NCBI GenBank assembly: GCA_902528515.1
Contig: CABZTD010000009.1
Location: 1-63,673 of the forward strand
Length of the DNA: 63,673 nt
Direction of reading: 5' to 3'
Source of the DNA: K189A clade bacterium
GTDB taxonomy: Bacteria > Pseudomonadota > Gammaproteobacteria > Pseudomonadales > Azotimanducaceae
The notes below the pieces were generated by a model, which did no database searches, was not told the origin of the DNA, and saw only the letters and a program-made list of their open reading frames with translations. Positions 1-9,543 of the stretch are shown piece after piece (position 1 is the stretch's first letter; every line of letters starts with the position of its first letter). A program made the translations under genes and the position numbers.

Positions 1-2
1 AC

Positions 3-932
3 GAAGTATTCTTGGAAAACGAGTCGCTACCTAAAGGTCAAATGACGCTCATAGACTCCACCCGAATGGCCGAGCTCGTCGGGCGCTTAGGGTCTCGGGC
101 AATGCGCCGTCGTAGTGGCGGCTCTGCAGCTAACACCATCTACGCTGCACAGGCCTTTGGCCTGACCACCAGTTATGTCTGCCAGCTTGCCGACGACGAA
201 AACGGACGTCACTTTTACAGCGAAATGCAGAACGCGGGCATCGTCACATCGCAAATTTCTGCGCTGGAAGCGGAGCAAAGGTCCGGGCAGTGTCTGGTGT
301 TGGTGACTCCTGACGGACAGCGAACCATGTGCACCGATTTAGGCGTTTCGAAAGACTTCGGGCTGGAAATCGTTAATGAACGTAACCTGCGAGAAGCACG
401 GTGTCTCTACATTGAAGGCTACCTCAGCTCCTCAAAGCGAAGCAGCCAAACCGCAGCGCATAGTGCGGCAATCGCGAGGGCGAGCGGCTCTCAGGTTGCT
501 CTTACATTAAGCGACATTTCAATGATCGAATCCTGCCGTGACGGACTTTCCTGCTTGCTGGGTAACGGCGTGGACATTCTCTTTTGTAACGCAGATGAAG
601 CGCTAGCCTGGGCGAGAACAGACCGCCTAGATGTGGCCGTGGACGAACTTAAGGATATAGCTAAGGAGCTGTATGTAACTATGGGCAGCGATGGAGCAAA
701 AGTTTGCACCTCTAAAGGCCATTGGCAAATAAACAGTGACGCCGAAATACCCGTGGATACCAATGGTGCGGGTGATATGTTCGCCGGAGCTTGTCTTGCC
801 GCGCGGCTTAAGGATGCTTCAGCAACTGAGGCCGCAGGCTTTGCTAATCGCGCAGCGGCTCGCGTAATTACTCAGTTCGGTGCACGTCTACCTAACCTCG
901 CTGCTTATCATCAGCTGAGAACACCAGCCTGA
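3..932 (+). CDS. PfkB-family carbohydrate/nucleoside kinase, 5' end outside the window
   Basis: The reading frame is open back to the window edge, so the true start lies upstream. The protein resembles adenosine-kinase-like members of the PfkB/ribokinase family, which transfer phosphate from ATP to a sugar or nucleoside hydroxyl. Visible signatures are the N-terminal GG motif region (RRRSGGSAANTIYAAQ) and the C-terminal signature DTNGAGDMFAGA, which holds the anion hole and catalytic Asp. The substrate cannot be told from sequence. The gene converges on sfsA with about 10 bases between stop codons. Family assignment is firm and substrate is unknown. Confidence 0.9.
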   Translation, partial: EVFLENESLPKGQMTLIDSTRMAELVGRLGSRAMRRRSGGSAANTIYAAQAFGLTTSYVCQLADDENGRHFYSEMQNAGIVTSQISALEAEQRSGQCLVLVTPDGQRTMCTDLGVSKDFGLEIVNERNLREARCLYIEGYLSSSKRSSQTAAHSAAIARASGSQVALTLSDISMIESCRDGLSCLLGNGVDILFCNADEALAWARTDRLDVAVDELKDIAKELYVTMGSDGAKVCTSKGHWQINSDAEIPVDTNGAGDMFAGACLAARLKDASATEAAGFANRAAARVITQFGARLPNLAAYHQLRTPA

Positions 933-941
933 TTACTGTCT

Positions 942-1643
942 CTATGCCAAAAAACTCAGCTGACGGTTAATGCTCATTTCCTTAGTGTCCGTAGTGCAAC
1001 CCAGGGCATAAACCTCTACACCCGCCGTCATCACGTCTGCTAGGACAAGAGCGTACTTTGGATCGATGGCTGCGGCCGGAGCGACGCGTTCAATGCCACA
1101 GTGCTGAGCGCAGAAAACTAACACGCCTCGATGACCAAGAGACAACATCCTCTCTAGCGCGTAAAGGTGCTTTAGCGCCCGTTCGCTTACCGCATCGGGA
1201 AATTCTCCGAGTTTGTCCGGATTGCACAGCGTGACACTTTTGACCTCGACAAAGGCAGATTGGCCATGCCCGTCAACCAACAGAAAATCAAACCGACCGC
1301 CACCGCCAGGAATGTTCTGTTCGGCCTTGATTTGACCAAACTGTTTGAGTGGCTCAATGCTTTGGTTCGCCAATGCCTCAGCGACAAGGCTATTCGCTCT
1401 TGTGGTGTTGACGCTCACTATGCCATTGACTGTTTCCACCAGCTCTAGCGTGCAGGCATATTTGCGCTTTGCATTGTCTGAAGTGGAGTAATAGGCAACA
1501 CTGCCAGGCTCTGCGCAGCCTGTCATGGCGCCAGTATTCGGGCAATGCACTGTAATGATGTCACCACTTAGGGTCTTTATATCTGCCAAGAAACGTTTGT
1601 AACGCTTCAGCAACACGCCCCGCTGCAGTGATGGAAGCCTCAA
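942..1643 (-). CDS. sfsA: SfsA family DNA-binding/nuclease-fold protein
   Basis: SfsA (sugar fermentation stimulation protein) has an N-terminal OB-like part and a restriction-nuclease-like fold. In E. coli it is linked to maltose gene expression, but its biochemical role is unclear. Visible family hallmarks are HCPNTGAMTGC near residue 33 and the acidic/Lys cluster GGGGRFDFLLVD...FVEVKSVTL around residues 110-140. The length (233 aa) is normal. The start is a TTG whose TG is shared with the TGA stop of the upstream aminotransferase (TTGA), so the two are probably translationally coupled. Confidence 0.95.
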   Translation of the reverse strand: MRLPSLQRGVLLKRYKRFLADIKTLSGDIITVHCPNTGAMTGCAEPGSVAYYSTSDNAKRKYACTLELVETVNGIVSVNTTRANSLVAEALANQSIEPLKQFGQIKAEQNIPGGGGRFDFLLVDGHGQSAFVEVKSVTLCNPDKLGEFPDAVSERALKHLYALERMLSLGHRGVLVFCAQHCGIERVAPAAAIDPKYALVLADVMTAGVEVYALGCTTDTKEMSINRQLSFLA

Positions 1644-2809
1644 GTGTTTATACCCCAGGCCTCCAGCGCTCTGGCGATCCGCGCCAACCCCTCTTCAATA
1701 GTATCGCTTGCTCGGGTGTAGGCAAAACGCGCGTAGCGATCAGCATTGTGCACACCAAAGTCTGATCCCGGCGTTACCGCAACCTGAAATTCATCCATGA
1801 GCCGCCAACAAAAATCGCGACTAGTCATGCCGGTGTGGCCGGCGTCTACATAATGATAGAAGGCCCCATCTGGCATCACCGGAATCTGAAACCCCAATCT
1901 CTTCAACCCATCTGCCATAAGAGCCGCGCGTTGAGCAAAGATTTCTCTGCGCGCCTCATAGGTTGCCAACGCCTGATCGTCGAAAGCAGCCAACGCTCCG
2001 TACTGGGCGGGGGCGTTTGGCGAAATGAATAGGTTCTGAGCCAGTTTAGTAATGGGATCAATAGCCTCTTCCGGAACAACCACCCACCCTAGACGCCATC
2101 CCGTCATACCAAAGTATTTTGAAAAACTATTCAAAATAAAAAGATCGTCGCTAACTGCAAGGCCCGTCGAATAGGCCACGGACCGGTGATGTAATCCTTG
2201 ATAAATCTCATCTAATATCACGGCCCCGCCTGACTCCCTGGCAAAGCCAGCCATAGCCGCCAAATCCTTCTGATCCAACATGGTCCCGGTTGGATTGCCG
2301 GGAGAAGCCAGCAGGGCTGCGCGAGTATTAACCCCCCAAGCATCAACAAAATCCGAGAAAGTCGGCTGGAAGCGATTCTCCGCATCTACGTTAATTGGTC
2401 TTGGACGTGCGCCAACCAAGCGGGCGAACACATCGTTGCAAGGATATCCTGGATCGGTAATCAGGAGCTCGTCTTCGGGATTTAGTAGCAATGCCGCTAA
2501 CAATGTCAGCCCGCCACTGGCACCACTGGTAATCACAATACGGTTCGAGTCAACGATTACGCCCTGGTCGAGATAATACTGACTGATGCGATCTCGCAGC
2601 TCTGGAACGCCTAAAGCGACAGTGTACTTTGTACGCCCAAGATCGATGGCCGACTTAGCTGCCATTATCACTGGCTCTGCAGTCTCAAAATCGGGCTCTC
2701 CCACTTCGAAATGCACAACAGTTTTGCCCGCGGCCTCAAACTCGTTAGCCCGTTGGGCTAGTTGCATTACGATAAATGGGTCAATCTCTTGCGAGCGTTT
2801 TGAGAACAT
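1640..2809 (-). CDS. Class I/II PLP-dependent aminotransferase
   Basis: This is a fold-type I pyridoxal-phosphate aminotransferase of the AspC/AlaT-like class. It would move amino groups between amino acids and 2-oxo acids in the cytosol. Motifs seen are GEPDF near the N-terminus, SPGNPTGT, DEIYQGL, and the PLP-lysine region NSFSKYFGMTGWRLGW. I chose the ATG at 2809 over an upstream TTG (2839) because an AAGG-type ribosome site sits about 10 bases before it. The gene is divergent from dksA and its stop overlaps the sfsA start. Exact substrate is not deducible. Confidence 0.92.
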   Translation of the reverse strand: MFSKRSQEIDPFIVMQLAQRANEFEAAGKTVVHFEVGEPDFETAEPVIMAAKSAIDLGRTKYTVALGVPELRDRISQYYLDQGVIVDSNRIVITSGASGGLTLLAALLLNPEDELLITDPGYPCNDVFARLVGARPRPINVDAENRFQPTFSDFVDAWGVNTRAALLASPGNPTGTMLDQKDLAAMAGFARESGGAVILDEIYQGLHHRSVAYSTGLAVSDDLFILNSFSKYFGMTGWRLGWVVVPEEAIDPITKLAQNLFISPNAPAQYGALAAFDDQALATYEARREIFAQRAALMADGLKRLGFQIPVMPDGAFYHYVDAGHTGMTSRDFCWRLMDEFQVAVTPGSDFGVHNADRYARFAYTRASDTIEEGLARIARALEAWGINT

Positions 2810-3022
2810 GTAGGACTGCCTTATTGATTCTTGACTCAAATTGTTTCGATTGACATGCAGTTACCCGAGCACACCGACCAATAGTGATTGCTTTTTTAAC
2901 GGACGGCCACAAAAACACTACATGATGGGTGTAGTTTTCGCGGCACGCATCTGCTAGATTTCGCGCCCTTCTGACTTTGGGGTCTTGGGAGCACTCTAGG
3001 CCTGCATGATAAAGGAAACGCT

Positions 3023-3508
3023 ATGGCCGCTGACGCAAAGGCAAAAACTGCAACCAAGAAAACTGCTAGACGCCGAAAAGCAGCAGCAAAAGACTCGCAA
3101 TTCCGTAATTTCACCCCCTACAAGCCTAAGCGTGGTGAGGAATATCTGAGCGAGGGTCAGCTCGATCATTTGCGTGGCATCCTCAATCAGTGGAGAACTC
3201 AGCTGATGGAAGAGGTCGATAGGACCTTGAACCACATGCAAGATGACGCGGCGAATTTTCCTGACCCGGCAGATCGCGCGACTCAAGAAGAGGAGTTCAG
3301 TATTGAGCTTCGCACTCGAGATCGAGAGCGCAAACTCATCAAGAAAATCAATAAGACCATCGACTTACTCGAGACCGACGATTTCGGCTATTGTGAAACC
3401 TGCGGTATCGAGATTGGCCTACGACGCCTAGAGGCGAGGCCTACAGCAACGCAGTGCGTGGACTGCAAGGCCTTGGATGAGATCAAAGAGCGCCAGATAC
3501 ACGGTTGA
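3023..3508 (+). CDS. dksA: RNA polymerase-binding transcription factor DksA
   Basis: DksA enters the RNA polymerase secondary channel and, with ppGpp, adjusts rRNA and amino-acid promoters. The 161-aa protein shows a Lys/Ala-rich N-terminal tail, the coiled-coil tip motif [12 protein letters not shown] with the key aspartates, and a C4 zinc finger (CETC about residue 125, CVDC about residue 147). The start ATG has a good GGAAA ribosome site 5-6 bases upstream. It sits directly before gluQ, the usual arrangement in Pseudomonas and E. coli relatives. Confidence 0.98.
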   Translation: MAADAKAKTATKKTARRRKAAAKDSQFRNFTPYKPKRGEEYLSEGQLDHLRGILNQWRTQLMEEVDRTLNHMQDDAANFPDPADRATQEEEFSIELRTRDRERKLIKKINKTIDLLETDDFGYCETCGIEIGLRRLEARPTATQCVDCKALDEIKERQIHG

Positions 3509-3543
3509 AGATCGATGCGCAACCAAAGCATCACTAGACTCAG

Positions 3544-4437
3544 ATGCGACGTGACTCTGGCACTGACCAAGGCTTAGGTCTGGTCGGGCGTTTCGCGCCC
3601 TCTCCCACAGGACCACTACACATGGGCAGCCTCATTACTGCCTTGGCAAGCTACTGTGACATTAAGCAGCGTGGCGGCCGCTGGATCCTACGCATTGATG
3701 ACATCGATCCTTTGCGAACAGACCACCGAGCGATCGCAAACATCACGAGAACGCTTCACGCACATGGCCTTATTTCCGATGCTGTCCCACGTCAGCAGAG
3801 TAGTTTTGTGACGCGCTACGAAAGAGCGCTTCAACAGCTCCTAGGACTTAGCTTTTATTGCCGTTGCTCGCGCAACGAACTTAAGGACATCAAGCTGTAT
3901 CCAGGATATTGCCGAGCGATAAAGGAGAAATCGTCGAACTGCGCAGTTCGCATCCGCGTCGATAACCGAAGGCGTTCTTTCGCCGACGCCCTGAAAGGCG
4001 ACCATGACTATGTTCCATCAGATGAATTTGGCGATTTTGTGATCTGGCGAAAAGACGACCTTGTTACCTACCATCTCGCGACAGCCTGCGATGATGCAAT
4101 GGACTACAGCCATATTTTACGAGGGGATGACCTTTTTGAAATGACGGCACCCCAGTTGTTTATAATGGAGAAACTTGGTCTTTCACCGCCAGAGTATGCT
4201 CACATACCTATTCTTACCTATGCAGACGGGACGAAGTTATCCAAGCAAAGCCGGGCACCAGCACTCGACACGGCAACACCCGAAGTCAACATTCGGCATG
4301 CATTGGAATTCCTAGGACAAAATCCGCCTACAAATCTGATGTCCGTGAATGAGTGGATTGATTGGGCAGTCAGACAGTGGCGGCTGGAGGCGGTACCGCC
4401 CCAACTCAAGCCTTATATCGCTAGTGATCTAGCCTGA
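3544..4437 (+). CDS. gluQ: Glutamyl-Q tRNA(Asp) synthetase
   Basis: This truncated glutamyl-tRNA synthetase attaches glutamate to queuosine in the wobble position of tRNA-Asp. The class I HIGH-like motif is in APSPTGPLHMGS (about residues 18-29) and the KMSKS-equivalent is KLSKQ (about residue 230). Zinc-ligand cysteines appear in the segment FYCRCS...YPGYCR. The length (297 aa) lacks the anticodon-binding domain, as expected for GluQ rather than GltX. It lies 35 bases after dksA. Confidence 0.96.
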   Translation: MRRDSGTDQGLGLVGRFAPSPTGPLHMGSLITALASYCDIKQRGGRWILRIDDIDPLRTDHRAIANITRTLHAHGLISDAVPRQQSSFVTRYERALQQLLGLSFYCRCSRNELKDIKLYPGYCRAIKEKSSNCAVRIRVDNRRRSFADALKGDHDYVPSDEFGDFVIWRKDDLVTYHLATACDDAMDYSHILRGDDLFEMTAPQLFIMEKLGLSPPEYAHIPILTYADGTKLSKQSRAPALDTATPEVNIRHALEFLGQNPPTNLMSVNEWIDWAVRQWRLEAVPPQLKPYIASDLA

Positions 4438-4511
4438 GGCAACATAGTTTTGGAGCGCCTCCTACCACGCGGTCTCGTATTTTTAGCGACATTCTCTGCT
4501 AGAATTTAGCG

Positions 4512-5825
4512 ATGACCCGCTTTCTTCTCATCGACAAGGATGCTGCACGCCGCGTGCTCATGGCGAGTGAGCTGCGCGAGCAGGGCTTTGAGGTTGAGGA
4601 GCACGACAATCTGAACATCGATTCAATTAGCGGTGCAGAGGCCATTGCGGCTTTAGATGAGCTAGTTGCAGATCGCGTGCGCAGCGTTTCTGATATCGCA
4701 CCACTGATTTTGCTTGCTGAACAACCCAACGTAAGAGCCTCTGTCGCGGCTCTTCAATCTGGTGCCAAAGACTATTTGCCGTTACCCACTACAACCAGCG
4801 ATCTCATGGCCGCCATTGAACGTGCGACAGCCTATGGGGTGCGCAGGCCGGTAAAAGCCAGAGAAACTTTAGAGATGATTGGTTCGTCCGAAATCATGAA
4901 TACGCTGCGGCAGCGTATCGCAAAGGTTGGGCCAACAGACTCTACCGTGCTAATACTCGGTCAATCAGGCACCGGCAAGGAACTCGTTGCACGAGGCATA
5001 CATGCAGCTAGTAATAGGTCACACGCGCCCCTCATCACGCTAAATTGCGCCACAGTACCCGCAAGTCTTATCGAGGCAGAACTTTTCGGACTGGCCGCCT
5101 ATGAAAATCGACAGCGGGAGACTACTGGGCTCGTCGAAGCAGCGTCTGGCGGCACCCTTTTTTTGGATGAAATTGCCGAATTACCTGCCAGTGCCCAGGC
5201 TCGCCTTCTGCAGGTAGTCCAGGGTGAAAATCGTAAGGTTGGGCAGGCCCAGTCGATGCCGGTAGATGTTCGTATCATTGCTGCAACGCACAAAGATCTA
5301 AAAACACTTACAGAAACGGGCGACTTCCGTTCGGACCTCTTTTATCGATTAAACGTTCTCTGCTTTGAACTGTCACCCCTGCGGGGCCGTCGTAAAGACA
5401 TAATCGACATCGCGGAACAATTGCTGGTTGAGACCTGCAAGCGCCTAGATAAGCCCGGCCTAGTATTAGGTGAACAGGCCAAGGAAGCTATGCTGGAATA
5501 CCACTGGCCTGGCAACGTTCGCGAACTTGGCAATGCTATTGAGCGCGCTGTAATTTTGGCCGACGATGGCGCTGTTATCACACAGTCCCTACTCGCTATT
5601 GATACTTCTTCTAACCAGACTTCGGAAACCGGAGACGCTGACGAAAAACAAACCTCTCTAGAGGACTACTTTGTGAGATTTGTGCAAGAGAACGAAGATT
5701 TTCTCACCGAGACTCAGCTCGCTGCACAGCTTGGCATAAGCCGAAAAAGTCTTTGGGAAAGACGACAGCGCCTGAATATTCCGCGCAAAAAGACACAACA
5801 GCGCGGCCTGCGCGAGCAATCCTGA
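4512..5825 (+). CDS. CbrB-like AAA+ response regulator with degenerate receiver and no GAFTGA loop
   Basis: The gene sits where cbrB lies in Pseudomonas, just before pcnB, and the C-terminal helix-turn-helix (GISRKSLWERRQRLNIPRK, about residues 408-426) resembles CbrB. The AAA+ core is clear: Walker A GQSGTGKE (150-157) and Walker B GGTLFLDEIAEL (213-224). Two features are abnormal. The receiver (1-105) keeps acidic residues near D8/D10 but shows no clear phosphoacceptor Asp in its usual place. The segment after ELFG (about 193-206), which should carry GAFTGA, reads LAAYENRQRETTG. GAFTGA contacts sigma-54, so a sigma-54-independent role is inferred. No CbrA-type kinase gene is adjacent. Confidence 0.88.
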   Translation: MTRFLLIDKDAARRVLMASELREQGFEVEEHDNLNIDSISGAEAIAALDELVADRVRSVSDIAPLILLAEQPNVRASVAALQSGAKDYLPLPTTTSDLMAAIERATAYGVRRPVKARETLEMIGSSEIMNTLRQRIAKVGPTDSTVLILGQSGTGKELVARGIHAASNRSHAPLITLNCATVPASLIEAELFGLAAYENRQRETTGLVEAASGGTLFLDEIAELPASAQARLLQVVQGENRKVGQAQSMPVDVRIIAATHKDLKTLTETGDFRSDLFYRLNVLCFELSPLRGRRKDIIDIAEQLLVETCKRLDKPGLVLGEQAKEAMLEYHWPGNVRELGNAIERAVILADDGAVITQSLLAIDTSSNQTSETGDADEKQTSLEDYFVRFVQENEDFLTETQLAAQLGISRKSLWERRQRLNIPRKKTQQRGLREQS

Positions 5826-5830
5826 AACAC

Positions 5831-7096
5831 ATGCTCAAATTTTTCCGGCGTAAAAGCACTAAAGCGCCCAAACCTAACCGCGTTCGCGAACATGCAATAC
5901 GCAAACAGATATCCGATGCCAACGCCCTAACTGTTATTGAGGTTCTTAATGCCAACGGTTTTCAAGCTTACCTAGTTGGCGGTTGCGTGCGCGATGCACT
6001 TTGTGGCGTCAAACCAAAGGACTTTGACGTTGCTACGAATGCAACGTTAGAAACCGTTCGTAAGTTGTTTCGTCGATCGCGTATCGTAGGCAAACGATTT
6101 CCCATTGTGCATGTGCGATTTGGACGCGACCTTATAGAAGTATCGACCTTTCGCCAGTCTATCTCTGACAAGATAGTGCATGACGATAAAGGCATGATTC
6201 TGCGGGATAACGCCTTTGGAACCCTGCACGAAGATGCTTTTCGTCGTGATTTTACGGCCAACGCACTCTACTACGACCCAAATAGCGATGAAATAATCGA
6301 CTTCGTAGATGGTGTCGCGGATATTCAAAGGAAGCTTCTTAGATTTATTGGCGATCCGAAAACGAGATTGGCAGAGGACCCGGTCCGAATGCTACGCGCG
6401 ATACGTTTCTCGGCGAAGCTCGGGTTCAGCATTGACCAACAGATACTCAATTACACGAATGAAACCGCCAACAGCCTGAAGACGGTTTCACCGGCACGGC
6501 TCTTCGATGAATTTCTTAAACTCTTCCTTAGCGGTTACGCGGAGCAGGTTTGGCGACAAGTCCGTGAAACCCCAATCGCAGGTGCCTTGTTTCCTTGTTG
6601 TATCCCCTCCAGCCCTTTGGTCCTAGCCGCGATGCGCAACACCGACGAGAGGATCCTGAGTGGCGCCTCGGTGACTCCAGGCTTCTTGATCGCTGTGTTG
6701 TTGTGGGATGACTTTTGCGCTCGCAGCCTAGATCAAGACGATCCGGAGGATGACCCAGCATTTACAACACTTAAGAATCAGCAGTCCTACGTTGCGATAC
6801 CGCGACGATTTGGCGCTTTTGCCAGAGAAGTTTGGCTTATTCAAGAACGACTCCATAAACGCAACCTGAAGAGCCTAGATCGTCTGGCGACTCATAAACG
6901 ATTCCGAGCGGGTTATGACTTTCTCTGCCTTCAGGCAGAATCAAACGAACAGATCGCTCCAATCGCAGACTGGTGGACCGCGTTTCAGGCGGCGGATGGG
7001 TCTGGGCGCCAAACTCTGGTATCTCAGCTTCCAAAAACACCTCGCAAACGTCGACGCAATCGCAACCGAACAAAGATGACGGAAAAAATTCAGTAA
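5831..7096 (+). CDS. pcnB: Poly(A) polymerase I
   Basis: PcnB adds 3' poly(A) tails that mark RNAs for decay. It belongs to the class II nucleotidyltransferase/CCA-adding family. Motifs seen are YLVGGCVRDAL (about residues 44-54), the metal-binding DFD within KPKDFDVAT, and the downstream RRDFTANAL and EDPVRMLRAIRF blocks. The basic C-terminal tail (KTPRKRRRNRNRTK) is typical. I start it at the ATG at 5831, five bases after the upstream stop, because this gives the usual N-terminus MLKFFRRK. It is probably co-transcribed with the CbrB-like gene. Confidence 0.97.
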   Translation: MLKFFRRKSTKAPKPNRVREHAIRKQISDANALTVIEVLNANGFQAYLVGGCVRDALCGVKPKDFDVATNATLETVRKLFRRSRIVGKRFPIVHVRFGRDLIEVSTFRQSISDKIVHDDKGMILRDNAFGTLHEDAFRRDFTANALYYDPNSDEIIDFVDGVADIQRKLLRFIGDPKTRLAEDPVRMLRAIRFSAKLGFSIDQQILNYTNETANSLKTVSPARLFDEFLKLFLSGYAEQVWRQVRETPIAGALFPCCIPSSPLVLAAMRNTDERILSGASVTPGFLIAVLLWDDFCARSLDQDDPEDDPAFTTLKNQQSYVAIPRRFGAFAREVWLIQERLHKRNLKSLDRLATHKRFRAGYDFLCLQAESNEQIAPIADWWTAFQAADGSGRQTLVSQLPKTPRKRRRNRNRTKMTEKIQ

Positions 7097-7174
7097 ACAG
7101 GGAGTTGATTGCGCCTTTGACGTCGTCCGTAGTATTTTACCAATCCCGTATGGAACGCTGAAGCTAGCCCTCTA

Positions 7175-7918
7175 GTGTCGACACCCCTTCCCACATCTCA
7201 AGACGCGTCGGCTGAAGCTTTTAAAGGCGCTTCCTCAGGCTTGCTACAAATTCTTGAAGCGGCAAAAAACAACAAGTCCTTTCCGCAGTATCTAGCGATA
7301 GAGGGCCCCATTGGTGTTGGAAAGACCACGCTGGCAAAAAAGCTTGCCGAACTTCTAAATTATCCCCTTCTGCTTGAACCAGTCACTGAGAATCCCTTTC
7401 TAGACCGGTTTTACGCAGAAGGCACCAATCAGGCCTTGCCCACCCAACTGTTCTTCCTGTTACAGCGTGCCAAGCAAGTTCAGGACATGCCTGGAAATGA
7501 TCTGCTCGATCGCGCCCTTGTGACAGACTTTATGATCGAAAAAGACGATATCTTTGCGACGCTGACTCTCGACCCAGCGGAACTGGACCTATACCGCCAA
7601 ATCCACGATAGTCTCGAGCTTGCACCACCAAGGCCCGACCTTGTCATCTATCTGCAGGCTCCCGCCCGGATTCTCAGGCAACGTGTATTCAGGCGGGGCA
7701 TTGACTTTGAGCAGTCCATAAACATCGACTATCTTGAAGCTCTAGCAGACAGCTATGCAGGATTCTTCCACTACTACGACGATGCCCCAGTCTTGATCGT
7801 CAATGCGGCTGAGATCGATTTCGCGAATAACGAAGATCATTTCAATGCCCTGCTAAAGCACATACTCCAAATGGAAGGTACACGCCAATTTTTTAATCCA
7901 AACCCAACCCTGCTTTGA
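7175..7918 (+). CDS. Deoxynucleoside kinase
   Basis: This is a deoxyadenosine/deoxyguanosine-kinase-type protein (dNK family) that phosphorylates deoxynucleosides for salvage. The P-loop GPIGVGKTT lies at about residues 43-51. The family features EPVTENPFLDRFY and the LID-like arginines in LRQRVFRRG are visible. The chosen start is a GTG with a weak ribosome site, and the first about 35 residues are not conserved-looking, so the true start could be internal. folK usually precedes this gene in related genomes and is absent here. It lies three bases before pgi. Confidence 0.88.
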   Translation: MSTPLPTSQDASAEAFKGASSGLLQILEAAKNNKSFPQYLAIEGPIGVGKTTLAKKLAELLNYPLLLEPVTENPFLDRFYAEGTNQALPTQLFFLLQRAKQVQDMPGNDLLDRALVTDFMIEKDDIFATLTLDPAELDLYRQIHDSLELAPPRPDLVIYLQAPARILRQRVFRRGIDFEQSINIDYLEALADSYAGFFHYYDDAPVLIVNAAEIDFANNEDHFNALLKHILQMEGTRQFFNPNPTLL

Positions 7919-7921
7919 TTT

Positions 7922-9511
7922 ATGAATGTTTCTGATACAGCTTCGATTCAGGATTCTCTTGCTGCCTCTGCAGTTCGTCTGTCATCAATCCATAGTCGAG
8001 ACTTGCTGCGAGATACGGTTCGTAATGGCGCCCTGAAGCACACGCTAGTTGGTTGCCACTTTGACTTTTCTAGGCAACGTGTCGATCTGCAGGCCCTGGC
8101 AGAACTCATTAAATTTGCCAAATGTATTGACCTTCCTGCCAAGCGCGACGCCATGCTTGCCGGGGCAAGAATTAACAGATCCGAGAATCGAGAGGTTCTA
8201 CATACGGCATTAAGACAGGGCGCAGCAGGCGCATCCGCGTCTATCAAAATTGAGGTTGCCCAAATCAAGCGTCGGCTTTACGAATGTGTTAAAGCCATTC
8301 GCAGTTGCAGTTGGCGAGGTTATACAGGAAAGGCCATTAGGGACGTGATTCATATCGGGATTGGTGGCTCCCATTTAGGACCTGAGCTACTCGTCAACGC
8401 CTTGGCACACCTGCCCAGCTCTAAAAAAGCACCGAAGATTCATTTCGTCGCCAACGTCGATGCCCAGGATATCAACAGTGCACTACGCGGCTTAAGCCCA
8501 GAGACCACGCTTTTTATAGTAGTTTCTAAGTCATTTAGCACTTTAGAAACTCAGGTCAACGCCAATACGGCGCGCAGTTGGTTCCTCGAACGCACAGGTA
8601 ATTTAAATGCTTTGGGCCAGCACTTCCTGGGGGTCACAAACAATCTGGCCGCTGCATCTGAGTTCGGCTTTAGAAAGGAGAATTTGTTCCCGATCCAAGA
8701 TTGGGTTGGAGGTCGCTTCTCTCTTTGGTCCGCTGTCGGCCTACCAATTATGCTAAAGATTGGCTGCCAGGCTTTTGAGCAACTGCTAGCGGGCGCCCGA
8801 GCCGCAGATGAGCACTTTGCTCAATCAAAAATCGATCGAAACATCCCAGTGCTTGCTGCTCTGCTTGCAATCTGGAATACCTCCCACCTAGGCTGTGACA
8901 GTTTAGCAGTGTTGCCTTACGACAAGCGGCTAGCACTACTGCCAGATTATCTCCAGCAGCTCGAAATGGAGAGCAATGGCAAATCTTTTGATATAAACGG
9001 CGATCCTATCGACTACCGAACCATGCAGGTGCTATGGGGAGGTTGCGGCACAAACGGACAACATGCCTACCACCAGTTGCTACATCAAGGCACAAGCAAG
9101 TTTGCAGCAGACTTTATATTGGTTGGTAAGGGCGATACTAAAAATAACGAGCATCATCGGTGGCTATTGGCCAACGGCATTGCTCAAGGACAGGCGATGA
9201 CCCTTGGCTATATACCGATTAATCAAGCCGAACAATTCAAGCGAGTTCGGGGAAATCACCCGTCAACAACGATCGTTTTAAACTCACTTAGGGCCGAGCA
9301 AATCGGTTGCCTACTTGCAATTTATGAGCACAAGGTCTTTTGTCAGGGTGTCCTGTGGAATATAAACTCGTTCGATCAGTGGGGGGTCGAACTTGGCAAG
9401 CAAATGGCACTGCCGATTTTTGCCCAGCTCAGCGGCGAGGATGCATCGACGCAAGATCCTGCCACGCGTCATCTGGTTGATCACTGCCTTGGTCTCAATC
9501 GCACCGAATAG
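7922..9511 (+). CDS. pgi: Glucose-6-phosphate isomerase
   Basis: Pgi interconverts glucose 6-phosphate and fructose 6-phosphate. The 529-aa protein contains the signature region [13 protein letters not shown], the sugar-phosphate loop [10 protein letters not shown] (about residues 140-150), [11 protein letters not shown], and NGKSFDING. Its ATG follows the upstream stop by three bases, indicating co-transcription with the deoxynucleoside kinase. Confidence 0.97.
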   Translation: MNVSDTASIQDSLAASAVRLSSIHSRDLLRDTVRNGALKHTLVGCHFDFSRQRVDLQALAELIKFAKCIDLPAKRDAMLAGARINRSENREVLHTALRQGAAGASASIKIEVAQIKRRLYECVKAIRSCSWRGYTGKAIRDVIHIGIGGSHLGPELLVNALAHLPSSKKAPKIHFVANVDAQDINSALRGLSPETTLFIVVSKSFSTLETQVNANTARSWFLERTGNLNALGQHFLGVTNNLAAASEFGFRKENLFPIQDWVGGRFSLWSAVGLPIMLKIGCQAFEQLLAGARAADEHFAQSKIDRNIPVLAALLAIWNTSHLGCDSLAVLPYDKRLALLPDYLQQLEMESNGKSFDINGDPIDYRTMQVLWGGCGTNGQHAYHQLLHQGTSKFAADFILVGKGDTKNNEHHRWLLANGIAQGQAMTLGYIPINQAEQFKRVRGNHPSTTIVLNSLRAEQIGCLLAIYEHKVFCQGVLWNINSFDQWGVELGKQMALPIFAQLSGEDASTQDPATRHLVDHCLGLNRTE

Positions 9512-9543
9512 CCCACGCAATGCAGCCTCATAGGAGATTCCCA

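Noticed and set aside
2917-2938. Hairpin ACTACA-TGATGGG-TGTAGT followed by TTT between the aminotransferase and dksA.
   Set aside because: It lies in a divergent promoter region with no gene ending into it, and the T-run is too short for a terminator. An operator is possible but unsupported.
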